From assembly GCA_019459485.1 (NCBI GenBank), contig JAIBEZ010000024.1, positions 1 to 64,000 of the forward strand: a stretch of 64,000 bases of DNA, written 5' to 3'. Each line of letters begins with the position of its first letter. Within the stretch, counting starts at the first letter, position 1. Source of the DNA: Prolixibacteraceae bacterium (GTDB lineage: Bacteria > Bacteroidota > Bacteroidia > Bacteroidales > Prolixibacteraceae). The notes below the pieces were generated by a model, which saw only the letters and a program-made list of their open reading frames with translations, was not told the origin of the DNA and ran no database searches. Positions 8,350 through 16,815 of this stretch are shown here, in pieces. Made by a program: the position numbers and the translations under genes.

Positions 8350-8928
8350 TCAAATCCTCAGCAAACCACGGAAAGCCCGTGCAGCGTAATATGATTCGGC
8401 ACCGTTGTGGTACACAAAAACATGGTTGTAGCGACGATCACAAAAAAGAGCGCCGCCGTGTTTTCTGATCTCGGCGGGCGTTTTCACCCAACTCGATGTT
8501 TTCGTATCAAAATTTCCGAGCTGCTGCAAGTCCCGGTATTGTTCTTCAGATAAAAGTTCAATGCCCATAGCGGTAGCCATATCCATGGCATTGTTCTCCG
8601 GTTTATATTCTTTTCTCGACTCCAGCCCCTCGCGGTCGTAACAAATACTTCTGCGGCCTTTCGGACTTTCCGGTGAACAGTCGCAAAAAATGTATTCGTC
8701 TGAGTTTGCATCAAAACCAATAACATCCGGTTCGCCATCGGTTCTTTCCATTTCATTGAGCGACCACAATTTTTCACCCGAAGATCCGGCATCCAGTTTT
8801 GCCTGAACTTTAGCCCATTCCAACCCTTTGTGGCGGTTTATATTTTTCTCAAAACGAACTTTCAATATTCCGATCAGTTCTTCTTTTTGTTTTGCCGACA
8901 ATTCTTTTTTATTTTCCATGATCCTCAA
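8350..8928 (-). CDS. DUF4256 domain-containing protein
   Basis: 192 residues that match the DUF4256 family along the whole length. Characteristic segments are RHKGLEWAKVQAKLDA, LWSLNEMERTDGEPDVIG, CSPESPKGRRSICYDREGLE and GGALFCDRRYNHVFVYHNGA. The function is not known. It converges on the SRPBCC/VOC run with a 54-bp gap. No promoter was identified in the 257 bp upstream. Confidence 0.85.
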   Translation of the reverse strand: MRIMENKKELSAKQKEELIGILKVRFEKNINRHKGLEWAKVQAKLDAGSSGEKLWSLNEMERTDGEPDVIGFDANSDEYIFCDCSPESPKGRRSICYDREGLESRKEYKPENNAMDMATAMGIELLSEEQYRDLQQLGNFDTKTSSWVKTPAEIRKHGGALFCDRRYNHVFVYHNGAESYYAARAFRGLLRI

Positions 8929-9185
8929 GTGTTTTTTGATTTTATAAGCCTAACCTGCGACAGATTATTTAACACGTTGCACAGAACGATTGTTTAGCCT
9001 TGTCAGCCTGTTTGAAAATATGCTGTGGAAATTACGGTTCGCTTTTCTTATCGAACCATAAACTGAAAAATTGGGAAGAGTTGTAAAGATTACAATCGCC
9101 TCGGAAACAGCAATTGACATATCTTTTTTGCTATCGGTTTGTTCTTTTACGTATTTGCTGTGTCAAATTGATTCGCACATTTTAC

Positions 9186-9632
9186 TCAGTCCTCTATGGC
9201 CTCAATTCCAAGCTGTTTAAGCTGGTCAAGATGATCCTTCATCGCTTTGAGCTGTTCCGGGGAGTGTCCCTGCCAATCGGGAACCTCTCCAGTAACCCGA
9301 AGTGGAGCCCGGGAACGGTATGATTTCGTTGGATTTCCGGGGAACTTTTTGTCTGTCAAATTAGGGTCATCTTCAATCGGGCCTGTCGGTTCTACAATAT
9401 AAATCCTGCCTGATTCTTCGCCCAAAGCAAGTTCAGCTCCCCAAATAGCAGCATCCATAGTAGCCGTTAAATAAACATAGGACGCATGCTTCCTCTTACC
9501 GTAGTTTGAATTATAGCCGGGTTCAATCAGGTCCCCCGGCTTCAGGTTTGCCTTTGTGCCATGATAGAACCTCGTTGAATTCTGGTCGTAACCAGACTTC
9601 TTTGATTTATCCTCACTTCGGGTTGTTTTCAT
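9186..9632 (-). CDS. arr: NAD(+)-rifampin ADP-ribosyltransferase
   Basis: Arr transfers ADP-ribose from NAD+ to the ansa-chain hydroxyl of rifamycins and inactivates them. The 148-residue protein has the family pattern FYHGTKANLKPGDLIEPG (H24-G25-T26 in the NAD site), YVYLTATMDAAIWGAELA, GRIYIVEPTGPIEDDPNLTD and FPGNPTKSYRSRAPL. Length and motifs look intact. The drug target gene rpoB lies about 12 kb away in the same window. It is a stand-alone gene next to other accessory genes, and chromosomal arr homologues are common in environmental bacteria. Confidence 0.9.
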   Translation of the reverse strand: MKTTRSEDKSKKSGYDQNSTRFYHGTKANLKPGDLIEPGYNSNYGKRKHASYVYLTATMDAAIWGAELALGEESGRIYIVEPTGPIEDDPNLTDKKFPGNPTKSYRSRAPLRVTGEVPDWQGHSPEQLKAMKDHLDQLKQLGIEAIED

Positions 9633-9737
9633 TGTCGGTATATGCTTGTGTTTAAGTTTTTGTGTCTTTTGTGTTGTCTGTTACAAAGACAACTAACGTC
9701 CTGCGCTATGGCTATACATCTATAACAGATTCCAGCA

Positions 9738-12167
9738 TTATTCTACCGAATATATGGTTATTTTTCCCTTCTGAAGTTCATCTCCTGAAACTATCAATTC
9801 GATATCTCCTTTTTTGGCAGAAGACTGAACCAAAATTACCAACTTCCCATTAAAGGCTTTCATCATAGGTTTATGAAATACCTCCAAAGAGGTTGCATCG
9901 CCATTACATGCAGCCCTGAATTTACCGTTACCCTTTACCAGAAACGACAATCTATTTGAGGCCACCGGGCAAGGATTCCCTTGTTTATCGACGATGGTAG
10001 CGGTTACATAACTTAAATCCTCTCCGTTAGCACTGATGGTTTTCCTGTTAGCTTCAAGGTTAATGTGATGCGGTTTACCGGCAGTAACTACGGACTTTTC
10101 AGCAACAGTTTTACCTTGATCATCGTAAGCAACCACTTTAAGTGTTCCCGGTTCATATTTCACATCCGTCCACATTAGGCGGTAGCGGGTCAACTTCGAT
10201 TGATCACTTTTTCGTTGAATGCCCTGGCTTTTCCCATTCACAAACAATTCGGCACTGTTATAACTGGTGTAAACAAAAACAGGGGTGGTTTCACCTTCGC
10301 GACCTTCCCAATTCCAATGAGGTAAAACATGCAACGTTTTGTCACAGGTATTCCACCGGCTTCGGTAGAGATAATACCTATCTTTGGGTAATCCGGCAAG
10401 ATCGCAGATCCCGAAATAAGAACTTCTCGATGGCCAATAATTGTCGTAAGGTGTGGGTTCACCTAAATAATCAAACCCTGTCCAAACAAATTCGCCAATC
10501 ACCCAGGGCTTATCGTCCTGCAATACAAAATCATCCTCGGGAATGTTCGACCAGCCGCAATATTCAAGGTCGTATGAAGAACATTGCAAATCATCATACA
10601 CCTTATCGGCAACGGTTACAACCGGGAATTTATAAACACCTCTGGAACTTACTGTAGATGCAGTTTCTGAACCCAAAAGAAGTCCCTGAGGAAATTTTGT
10701 ATGGGCATCTTCGTACAAGTGTGTGCGGTAGTTTAACCCAGGAATATCTAATATGGCGCCAAACCCGCTTTCCATCACAGCCTTCACCTGATCCATACCA
10801 ACAGTTACAGGCCTTGTTGGGTCTTCGCGATGAAAAATGTCCTGTAGCCATTTTAACCGTTTCACACCTTCGCTACCCCATTGGTCGGGGACTTCATTCC
10901 CGGCGCTCCACATCACGATACAGGGATGATTGCGGGTGGCATGCACTAAATTCACCACATCTTTTTCTGCCCATTCATCAAAATAGAGGTTGTATCCGTT
11001 TTTCACTTTGGGCTTTTTCCATTCATCAAAACTCTCAGCCAAAAACAGAAAGCCCATTTCATCGCACAATTCCAGTTGTTCAATCGATGGCATGTTATGC
11101 GACGAGCGAATGGCATTACAACCCATATCTTTCAGGATGGTCAGTTGCCGTTTTAGTGCTGCTTTATTAACAGCCGCGCCAATTGGCCCCAAATCGTGAT
11201 GCAAACAAACACCTTTGAATTTTGTGACTTTTCCATTGAGCTCAAAACCTTTTGCTGCACTGTATCTGATTTCCCGAATTCCGAAACGGACAACCTCTGT
11301 ATCTTTTAAAACATCGTTCTGATAAAGTTTCAATTCAGCGGAGTACAAATAAGGGGTTTCAGGGCTCCACAAGTTGGGACTTTTAACCGCAATGTTTTGT
11401 TCTATTTCATCGGCAAACCTTTCGGATGAAACATGTTCGGCCACAACAATCCCTTGCGCATCCCGGATACTGGTTTTTACCGATAGATTTTCTCCTTGTA
11501 CCTGCGACCGGATGGTAACCTTGGCCAGATTTTCGGAAATATATGGCGTGGTAATGCTATTTCCCCATTGCCTGAAGTTTACTTTATTTTTTACTGTCAG
11601 TCGTACTTTGCGATACAATCCGGCTCCCGGATACCATCTCGAAGAAAAGGGCAGATTTTCGAGACGAACAGCAATAACATTCGCTTTCCCTTTCAGGATA
11701 TAATCAGAAATATCGAAATAAAAGTAGCTATAACCATAAGGCCGGTTCCCCACCTTGTACCCGTTGACAAATACTTCAGCATTACTCATAGCACCATCAA
11801 AAGTTATAATCGCCTGTTTTTCATCTGTAAACTCAGGTACATGAATGGTTTTTCGGTACCAGCCAACCCCAACGAAAGGTAAAGCGCCGGTTCTGCCTGT
11901 TTTTTCGGTTGCCACCTTTTCGTTGTTTTGTTCAATTTTAACTGTTTGCTTATCTATTTCCTTATCGAAAGGACCATAGATCGCCCAATCGTGGGGAACA
12001 ATTACGGGTTCCCAACCGGAATCGTCAAAATCTATGCGCGATGCCGATTCGTTATCTCCTTTGAAAAATTTCCATGAATCAAGTTCTATAACCACGCGTG
12101 TTTGAGCTATTAAATTTGAACAACAAACGAATAGCAGCAGTAAAAGTGAAAAGTTTTTTAATCTCAT
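9738..12167 (-). CDS. Glycoside hydrolase family 2, beta-galactosidase-like, secreted
   Basis: I place the start at the ATG at 12165-12167, 19 codons inside the longest frame, because a clear signal peptide (RLKNFSLLLLLFVCCSNLIAQ) follows it. Domains in order are a GH2 sugar-binding jelly roll (to about 190), an immunoglobulin-like domain, a TIM barrel, then DUF4982-like and Ig-like C-terminal domains. The acid/base is Glu425 in WSAGNEVPDQW and the probable nucleophile is Glu501 in LLLGSETAST. The likely activity is exo-acting on a beta-galactoside or related glycan in the periplasm. No SusC/SusD pair is nearby, so it is not in a typical polysaccharide-utilisation locus. Confidence 0.88.
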   Translation of the reverse strand: MRLKNFSLLLLLFVCCSNLIAQTRVVIELDSWKFFKGDNESASRIDFDDSGWEPVIVPHDWAIYGPFDKEIDKQTVKIEQNNEKVATEKTGRTGALPFVGVGWYRKTIHVPEFTDEKQAIITFDGAMSNAEVFVNGYKVGNRPYGYSYFYFDISDYILKGKANVIAVRLENLPFSSRWYPGAGLYRKVRLTVKNKVNFRQWGNSITTPYISENLAKVTIRSQVQGENLSVKTSIRDAQGIVVAEHVSSERFADEIEQNIAVKSPNLWSPETPYLYSAELKLYQNDVLKDTEVVRFGIREIRYSAAKGFELNGKVTKFKGVCLHHDLGPIGAAVNKAALKRQLTILKDMGCNAIRSSHNMPSIEQLELCDEMGFLFLAESFDEWKKPKVKNGYNLYFDEWAEKDVVNLVHATRNHPCIVMWSAGNEVPDQWGSEGVKRLKWLQDIFHREDPTRPVTVGMDQVKAVMESGFGAILDIPGLNYRTHLYEDAHTKFPQGLLLGSETASTVSSRGVYKFPVVTVADKVYDDLQCSSYDLEYCGWSNIPEDDFVLQDDKPWVIGEFVWTGFDYLGEPTPYDNYWPSRSSYFGICDLAGLPKDRYYLYRSRWNTCDKTLHVLPHWNWEGREGETTPVFVYTSYNSAELFVNGKSQGIQRKSDQSKLTRYRLMWTDVKYEPGTLKVVAYDDQGKTVAEKSVVTAGKPHHINLEANRKTISANGEDLSYVTATIVDKQGNPCPVASNRLSFLVKGNGKFRAACNGDATSLEVFHKPMMKAFNGKLVILVQSSAKKGDIELIVSGDELQKGKITIYSVE

Positions 12168-12180
12168 AACTATACTTATT

Positions 12181-12459
12181 CTAATGGAGGTAATAAAGAT
12201 CTTGGGGTTGGTATGGGAACTCATCGTATAATTTCACGCTGTCATAATTCATTGCTATAAAATTCTGAAGGAGGATAGAATCCCTGCTCCTCTCATAGTC
12301 TGCTAATGTTGTTCGATTATATTCTGGCGATTTGAGGTATTCAATCTTGCCTGTCCACTCAAAATATTTTACAATTTTATCTGTGCTAGTTTTGTCAATC
12401 TGTCCATATGAGTAGAACGAGATTGCTGTCAAGATGATTAATATGTAGTTCGTGCGCAT
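12181..12459 (-). CDS. Small secreted protein of unknown function
   Basis: An unrecognised protein of about 92 residues. The start at 12459 gives a clean signal peptide (MRTNYILIILTAISFYSYGQ); in-frame ATGs also exist at 12465 and 12486. The remainder is polar, aromatic-rich and has no Cys. It ends 13 bp before the GH2 gene start, so the two may be co-transcribed. It may also be the N-terminal piece of a once longer protein. Confidence 0.5.
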   Translation of the reverse strand: MRTNYILIILTAISFYSYGQIDKTSTDKIVKYFEWTGKIEYLKSPEYNRTTLADYERSRDSILLQNFIAMNYDSVKLYDEFPYQPQDLYYLH

Positions 12460-12716
12460 CTTCATCGAATTATTGGCAACTATCAAATCGCACCAAGTTA
12501 AGAATTCTTTTCGCTGATTTTTAGCGAGACATTAAAGCTACATCTTTTTGTTTAGTTGATAATACTACACCATTAAAATTGCAGATTTTATTGAGATGCG
12601 GAGACTGGTTCTGGATTCACCTGGATAAAACGTCCAAACGTGTTCGCAATGTATTTCTGCCATTGGATGAAAATGAGCCGGAATCGACCATAGTTTCGGA
12701 AAAGGGTAAGTTTTAT

Positions 12717-12751
12717 GCAAAAAAAAACGCCCTCCGTTTCCGAAGAGCGTT
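12717..12751 (-). terminator. Terminator of the oadGAB operon
   Basis: On the minus strand a hairpin with AAACGC/GCGTTT at its base, and a partly paired upper stem, is followed by a run of eight T. It starts 20 bp after the oadB stop codon. Confidence 0.75.
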
Positions 12752-12772
12752 TCCGCTGATTTGAAAATATTT

Positions 12773-13990
12773 TTATTGCAGGAACGAAATCAGCACACCG
12801 GCTGCAACAGCCGAACCAATTACACCCGAAATATTACTCGACATGCAATACTGTAAAATGTGATTCGATGAATCGTATTTTAATGCAATATCGTTAGCCA
12901 CGCGCGAAGCCATCGGTACTGCACTTAGTCCGGTTGCGCCACACAATGGGTTGATCTTTTTCTTAACAAAAAGGTTGGTAATTTTAACCCCAACAATTCC
13001 GCCGAAAATAGAAACCGCAAAGGCAAGGAATCCGCCTACCACAATCATGATGGTTTTAAAATCGAGGAAAACATCAGCTGTCATGGTAGCTCCAACCGTT
13101 AAGCCGAGGAAAATGGTTGCCGTATTCAGGATTGAACCAGTAGCAGCTTCTGTTAAACGGGCAACGTTTACCCCAATTTCCTTTACCAGGTTACCAAAAA
13201 GTAACATTCCTAAAAGTGGAACAGAAGAAGGAACAAAAATAGAAACCACAATTCCCAACACAATTGGGAAAGCTATTTTTACAGCTCTGAGGTTTTTAAT
13301 TTTAAGCGTTGATGGATATTTCTTATCCATCTCTTTCATGTTGATTAAAAGTTCCTTTTTTGAACAGGTATATTTAACCACCAGCGGAATGATTACCGGA
13401 ACCAAAGCCATGTACGAGTATGCTGCAATAGCAATCGGTCCCAATAAATGCGGAGCCAGTTTAATGGTCGTATAAATAGCGGTTGGGCCATCGGCACCAC
13501 CAATAATTCCGAGCGATGCAGCTTCTTTGGCTGTAAAGCCTAAAGCAATAGCCGAGATCAACACAATAAAAATTCCTAACTGAGCAGCAGCACCAAAAAA
13601 AGCCAGTCTCAGGTTGCGTAACATCGGACCAAAATCTGTTAAGGCTCCAATACCCATAAAAATGATTGGAGGCAAAAACCCGGTTTTAATCAGCGAATAA
13701 TACAGGAAGTTCATGATACCATGATCTTTAGCAATTTCCAGAAGGTTCTTGGTATGATGACCATCAGCATCTAAATTGATCAGATCGGCTGACACAACAC
13801 CCATTCCCCCACCCGGCAGGTTCGCCAGAATAACTCCAAATGCAATCGGAACAAGCAACAAAGGCTCGTATTGTTTACGAATACCTAAGTACAAAAGGAA
13901 AGATCCGATAGCCAACATCAACAAATATCCGGGATTATTAATAAAATCCTGAATAGCTGTCATTTTATATAAATTCTCTAAAATGCCCAT
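12773..13990 (-). CDS. oadB: Sodium-translocating decarboxylase beta subunit
   Basis: OadB is the membrane channel that couples decarboxylation of carboxybiotin to Na+ export. The 405-residue protein is highly hydrophobic with roughly nine or more membrane spans. It carries the conserved GIIGGADGPTAIYT segment (around residue 165, with the Na+-binding Asp) and the C-terminal PLCGATGLSAVPMASRVAN motif. It is the third gene of oadG-oadA-oadB, 14 bp after oadA. The alpha-subunit substrate (oxaloacetate or methylmalonyl-CoA) fixes the name; oxaloacetate is the better guess here. Confidence 0.93.
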   Translation of the reverse strand: MGILENLYKMTAIQDFINNPGYLLMLAIGSFLLYLGIRKQYEPLLLVPIAFGVILANLPGGGMGVVSADLINLDADGHHTKNLLEIAKDHGIMNFLYYSLIKTGFLPPIIFMGIGALTDFGPMLRNLRLAFFGAAAQLGIFIVLISAIALGFTAKEAASLGIIGGADGPTAIYTTIKLAPHLLGPIAIAAYSYMALVPVIIPLVVKYTCSKKELLINMKEMDKKYPSTLKIKNLRAVKIAFPIVLGIVVSIFVPSSVPLLGMLLFGNLVKEIGVNVARLTEAATGSILNTATIFLGLTVGATMTADVFLDFKTIMIVVGGFLAFAVSIFGGIVGVKITNLFVKKKINPLCGATGLSAVPMASRVANDIALKYDSSNHILQYCMSSNISGVIGSAVAAGVLISFLQ

Positions 13991-14004
13991 CGTTTACTGT
14001 TTGG

Positions 14005-15903
14005 TTATTTGATTTTAACTAAAACGTCATCTTCTTCAATCTCAACACCAGTAGCATAGCAAATCTCTACCACAGTGCCAGCAACATCAGAACGAATGGC
14101 GTTAAAAGTCTTCATTGCTTCCACATAACCAATCAGGTCGCCAACTTTAATAGAATCGCCAACTTTAATTGCGGTTTCCGAACTTTCTTTAGTCAGATAG
14201 AATTTACCTTCGAGCGGCGCAAGGATTTCTTTTGCAGGTCCTTGGGCTACAGGAGCAGGAGCAGCAACTGTTGCTGCCGGTTTTACTTCGGTAGCAGCTC
14301 CGTTATTGCCATATTCAACAGTAACCTTGAAACGTTCTCCTTCCACATCAATGAACATGGTCGATGGTTTCAGGTCTGCAACAGAACCGGTGCCTTCAAT
14401 CGCAGCAGGTTTTGCAGTTCCTTCGTTAATGCCACCACCTTCGAGACGACGTTTGGCTAAATCTTCTTCAAACGCTTTTTTGGCTGCGCCCGATTTATAG
14501 GCACGATATTCCTGTGGGTGCATGGCCAGCTCGAACAATTCTTCGTCGTCCTGTCCAAAATCCCAGCCTTTTTCAGTCATTTCTTTGCGGAAAGTGTCCA
14601 AGGCATCGGGGAATAAATCCTGAGGACGACCAGTAAAAAATTCTTTTCCGGCTTCTTTGGCCAATTTGATAATTTCAGGATGCAATTCTCCCGGAAGTTT
14701 ACCTCCTTTTCCTACCAACATATCCCAAATATTGTCGGCAATCATACTCCAGCGAGGTTCGCCTTTTTCAATTTGCATCACATTCATCAAGGCCAGGTTT
14801 TTCACATACTGGCTGTATGGGGTTACCAATGGCGGATATCCCAGCATTGGCCAAATGTATTCTACTTCGTTAAACAATTTAATCAGCAAATCATCCTGAG
14901 TTAATTGCGGTTTATTGCGCTTCACCATCCATTTATTCAGACTGGCCAGGTTGTTTTCCAAATCGGCCATCAACGATCCCATCATACCACCAGGTAAACC
15001 AGGTCCGATGAGCATCGAATTCATATAACGGTTTTTCGGGTCGATATAAAATCCGAGGAAATCGTCAATAAATTCCTGAGTCAAGGAGCGCACTTTCATG
15101 TAGGCTTCCATATTAATGGCAGGAACATCAAATCCGTCGTCTTCGAGCATGGCATGAACGGCTAACAAGTCGATGTGCCCTGTACCCCACGAAAGCGGTT
15201 CCATCGCCACATCAATATAGTCAACGCCAGCACGGCAAACTTCCAGAATGGTAGCCATGGCAAAACCTGGTCCTGAATGAGAATGGTATTCCAATGGAAT
15301 TTCAGGATGCAAGGCTTTGATGCCTTTAACAATTTTACCCAACCAGGCCGGACGGGCAATACCTGCCATGTCTTTCAAACAGATTTCGTCAGCGCCACCT
15401 TTAATTAATTCATCAGCCAACTGAATGAAACTTTCAGCAGTGTGAACTTTTGAATACGTCAAACTGAGTGTTGCCTGGGCAATCATCCCGCCTTCTTTGG
15501 CATACTTTACCGAATCCAGAATATTCCGTGGATCATTCAATCCGCAAAATGAACGGGCGATATCGGTACCTTGTTTTTTCTTCACCTTGAACATTAGTTT
15601 CCGGACATCAGCAGGAACAGGGTTCATGCGAATACCGTTCAAAGCGCGCTCCAGCATATGGGTCTGGATCCCAGCGTCGTTAAATGGTTTTGTCCATTCA
15701 CGAACCGATTTATTAGGGTTTTCCCCGAAAAGCAAATTAATTTGCTCAAATCCACCACCGTTAGTCTCAACACGTGCAAAACATCCCATGTCCACAATGT
15801 GCGGAGCTACCTTCACCAATTGATCAACCCGTGGTACATACTTTCCTGAAGATTGCCACATATCACGATAAACCAATGAAAATTTAATCTTTCTTCCACT
15901 CAT
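14005..15903 (-). CDS. oadA: Oxaloacetate decarboxylase alpha subunit (carboxyltransferase plus biotinyl domain)
   Basis: A 632-residue protein with an N-terminal HMGL-like carboxyltransferase TIM barrel (about 10-290), a conserved carboxylase domain, an alanine/proline-rich linker (about 535-560) and a C-terminal biotinyl domain. The biotin attachment Lys598 lies in VEAMKTF. CLKDMAGI and YHSHSGPG match the metal-binding parts of the active site. It transfers CO2 from oxaloacetate to biotin for the OadB pump. The neighbouring oadG and oadB argue against a pyruvate-carboxylase subunit B role. Confidence 0.92.
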   Translation of the reverse strand: MSGRKIKFSLVYRDMWQSSGKYVPRVDQLVKVAPHIVDMGCFARVETNGGGFEQINLLFGENPNKSVREWTKPFNDAGIQTHMLERALNGIRMNPVPADVRKLMFKVKKKQGTDIARSFCGLNDPRNILDSVKYAKEGGMIAQATLSLTYSKVHTAESFIQLADELIKGGADEICLKDMAGIARPAWLGKIVKGIKALHPEIPLEYHSHSGPGFAMATILEVCRAGVDYIDVAMEPLSWGTGHIDLLAVHAMLEDDGFDVPAINMEAYMKVRSLTQEFIDDFLGFYIDPKNRYMNSMLIGPGLPGGMMGSLMADLENNLASLNKWMVKRNKPQLTQDDLLIKLFNEVEYIWPMLGYPPLVTPYSQYVKNLALMNVMQIEKGEPRWSMIADNIWDMLVGKGGKLPGELHPEIIKLAKEAGKEFFTGRPQDLFPDALDTFRKEMTEKGWDFGQDDEELFELAMHPQEYRAYKSGAAKKAFEEDLAKRRLEGGGINEGTAKPAAIEGTGSVADLKPSTMFIDVEGERFKVTVEYGNNGAATEVKPAATVAAPAPVAQGPAKEILAPLEGKFYLTKESSETAIKVGDSIKVGDLIGYVEAMKTFNAIRSDVAGTVVEICYATGVEIEEDDVLVKIK

Positions 15904-15991
15904 AAGTCAATAGCTTTTATTCAATGATTTTATAATTAATTTTAAGAGTCATACTGACAAACAACAAAAAAGCCTTAAACTCCAACAGAAT

Positions 15992-16252
15992 TTAAAGCTT
16001 TTCAATATTAGCAACACGGCCTGCACCATTTGTAATTTTACTTACAGCAGCAACTATAGCAGCCATTTTCTTCGAATTAATTTCGGACCCGGATGTTGTG
16101 TTTTTTACAACCGGAGCCTTTTCAATTTCAGGCATGAATCGATTTACAAACCTGATTATTAAATCGCCCAATATCACTACCAACGATAAAATAACAAATA
16201 CTGTTACCATCCCGACACCCAAAAGTTCGAGAGCTATTCCCATCTCATTCAT
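15992..16252 (-). CDS. oadG: OadG-family decarboxylase gamma subunit
   Basis: An 86-residue protein with one membrane helix near the N-terminus (GVGMVTVFVILSLVVILGDL) and a soluble tail. This is the architecture of OadG, which holds the alpha and beta subunits together at the membrane. It is first in the oad operon, 88 bp before oadA. Sequence conservation in this family is low, so the call depends on topology and context. Confidence 0.82.
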   Translation of the reverse strand: MNEMGIALELLGVGMVTVFVILSLVVILGDLIIRFVNRFMPEIEKAPVVKNTTSGSEINSKKMAAIVAAVSKITNGAGRVANIEKL

Positions 16253-16436
16253 AATAATTCATATTTAGGTTTGAACAAAAAAACATTTCCCATATTAAGT
16301 ATTATCAGCGTAATGTTACCAATTATATCGAAGGTTTATTCTGACGAAACAATCAGTTAATTCACAATTATCAATTAATTAACATTAAAACTTTCAAATT
16401 AAAACAAAAGGACTAAACGTTCTAATAGTTCAAAAC

Positions 16437-16468
16437 AAAAAGGGAGATACCTGATGGCATCTCCCTTT
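16437..16468 (-). terminator. Terminator after rpoC and the DUF3467 gene
   Basis: A perfect 10-bp stem AAAGGGAGAT/ATCTCCCTTT with a 10-nt loop, followed on the minus strand by TTTGTTTTG. It lies just after the DUF3467 stop codon and probably ends the ribosomal protein-RNA polymerase transcript. Confidence 0.8.
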
Positions 16469-16492
16469 CATATAGAATTAAATTTTAAGCAC

Positions 16493-16813
16493 TTAGGCTA
16501 TCGGCACCGGACCTCCAAACGACATCGGAGGAAGAAGAGGATCATGTCCTCTGACATTCTTAATCGGGCCATTTACACTCTCATACTTCTGAATATTTTC
16601 CTGTAGTGCCAACAATAACCGTTTGGCATGTTCGGGTGTCAGAATAATACGAGATTTAACATTTGCCTTTGGAATTCCGGGCATTACCCTGACGAAATCC
16701 AGTACAAATTCAGAACTTGAATGTGTAATAATTGCCAGATTGGAATAAATTCCCTGAGCGACCTCTTCGGTCAATTCAATCTGCAACTGATTACTATTTT
16801 TCAAATCTTCCAT
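16493..16813 (-). CDS. DUF3467 domain-containing protein
   Basis: 106 residues: LQIELTEEVAQGIYSNLAIITHSSSEFVLDFVRVMPG and KSRIILTPEHAKRLLLALQENI are the family's conserved strands and helix. The gene directly after rpoC (2-bp gap) is this family in many Bacteroidota, which suggests a role linked to transcription or simple co-expression. The molecular function is unknown. Confidence 0.85.
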   Translation of the reverse strand: MEDLKNSNQLQIELTEEVAQGIYSNLAIITHSSSEFVLDFVRVMPGIPKANVKSRIILTPEHAKRLLLALQENIQKYESVNGPIKNVRGHDPLLPPMSFGGPVPIA

Positions 16814-16815
16814 TT

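Noticed and set aside
10142-11199. Several plus-strand frames opposite the GH2 gene
   Set aside because: Antisense shadows without domains or starts of their own.
12579-12764. 61-codon open frame on the plus strand
   Set aside because: Its end is inside the oadB terminator hairpin, and there is no recognisable domain.
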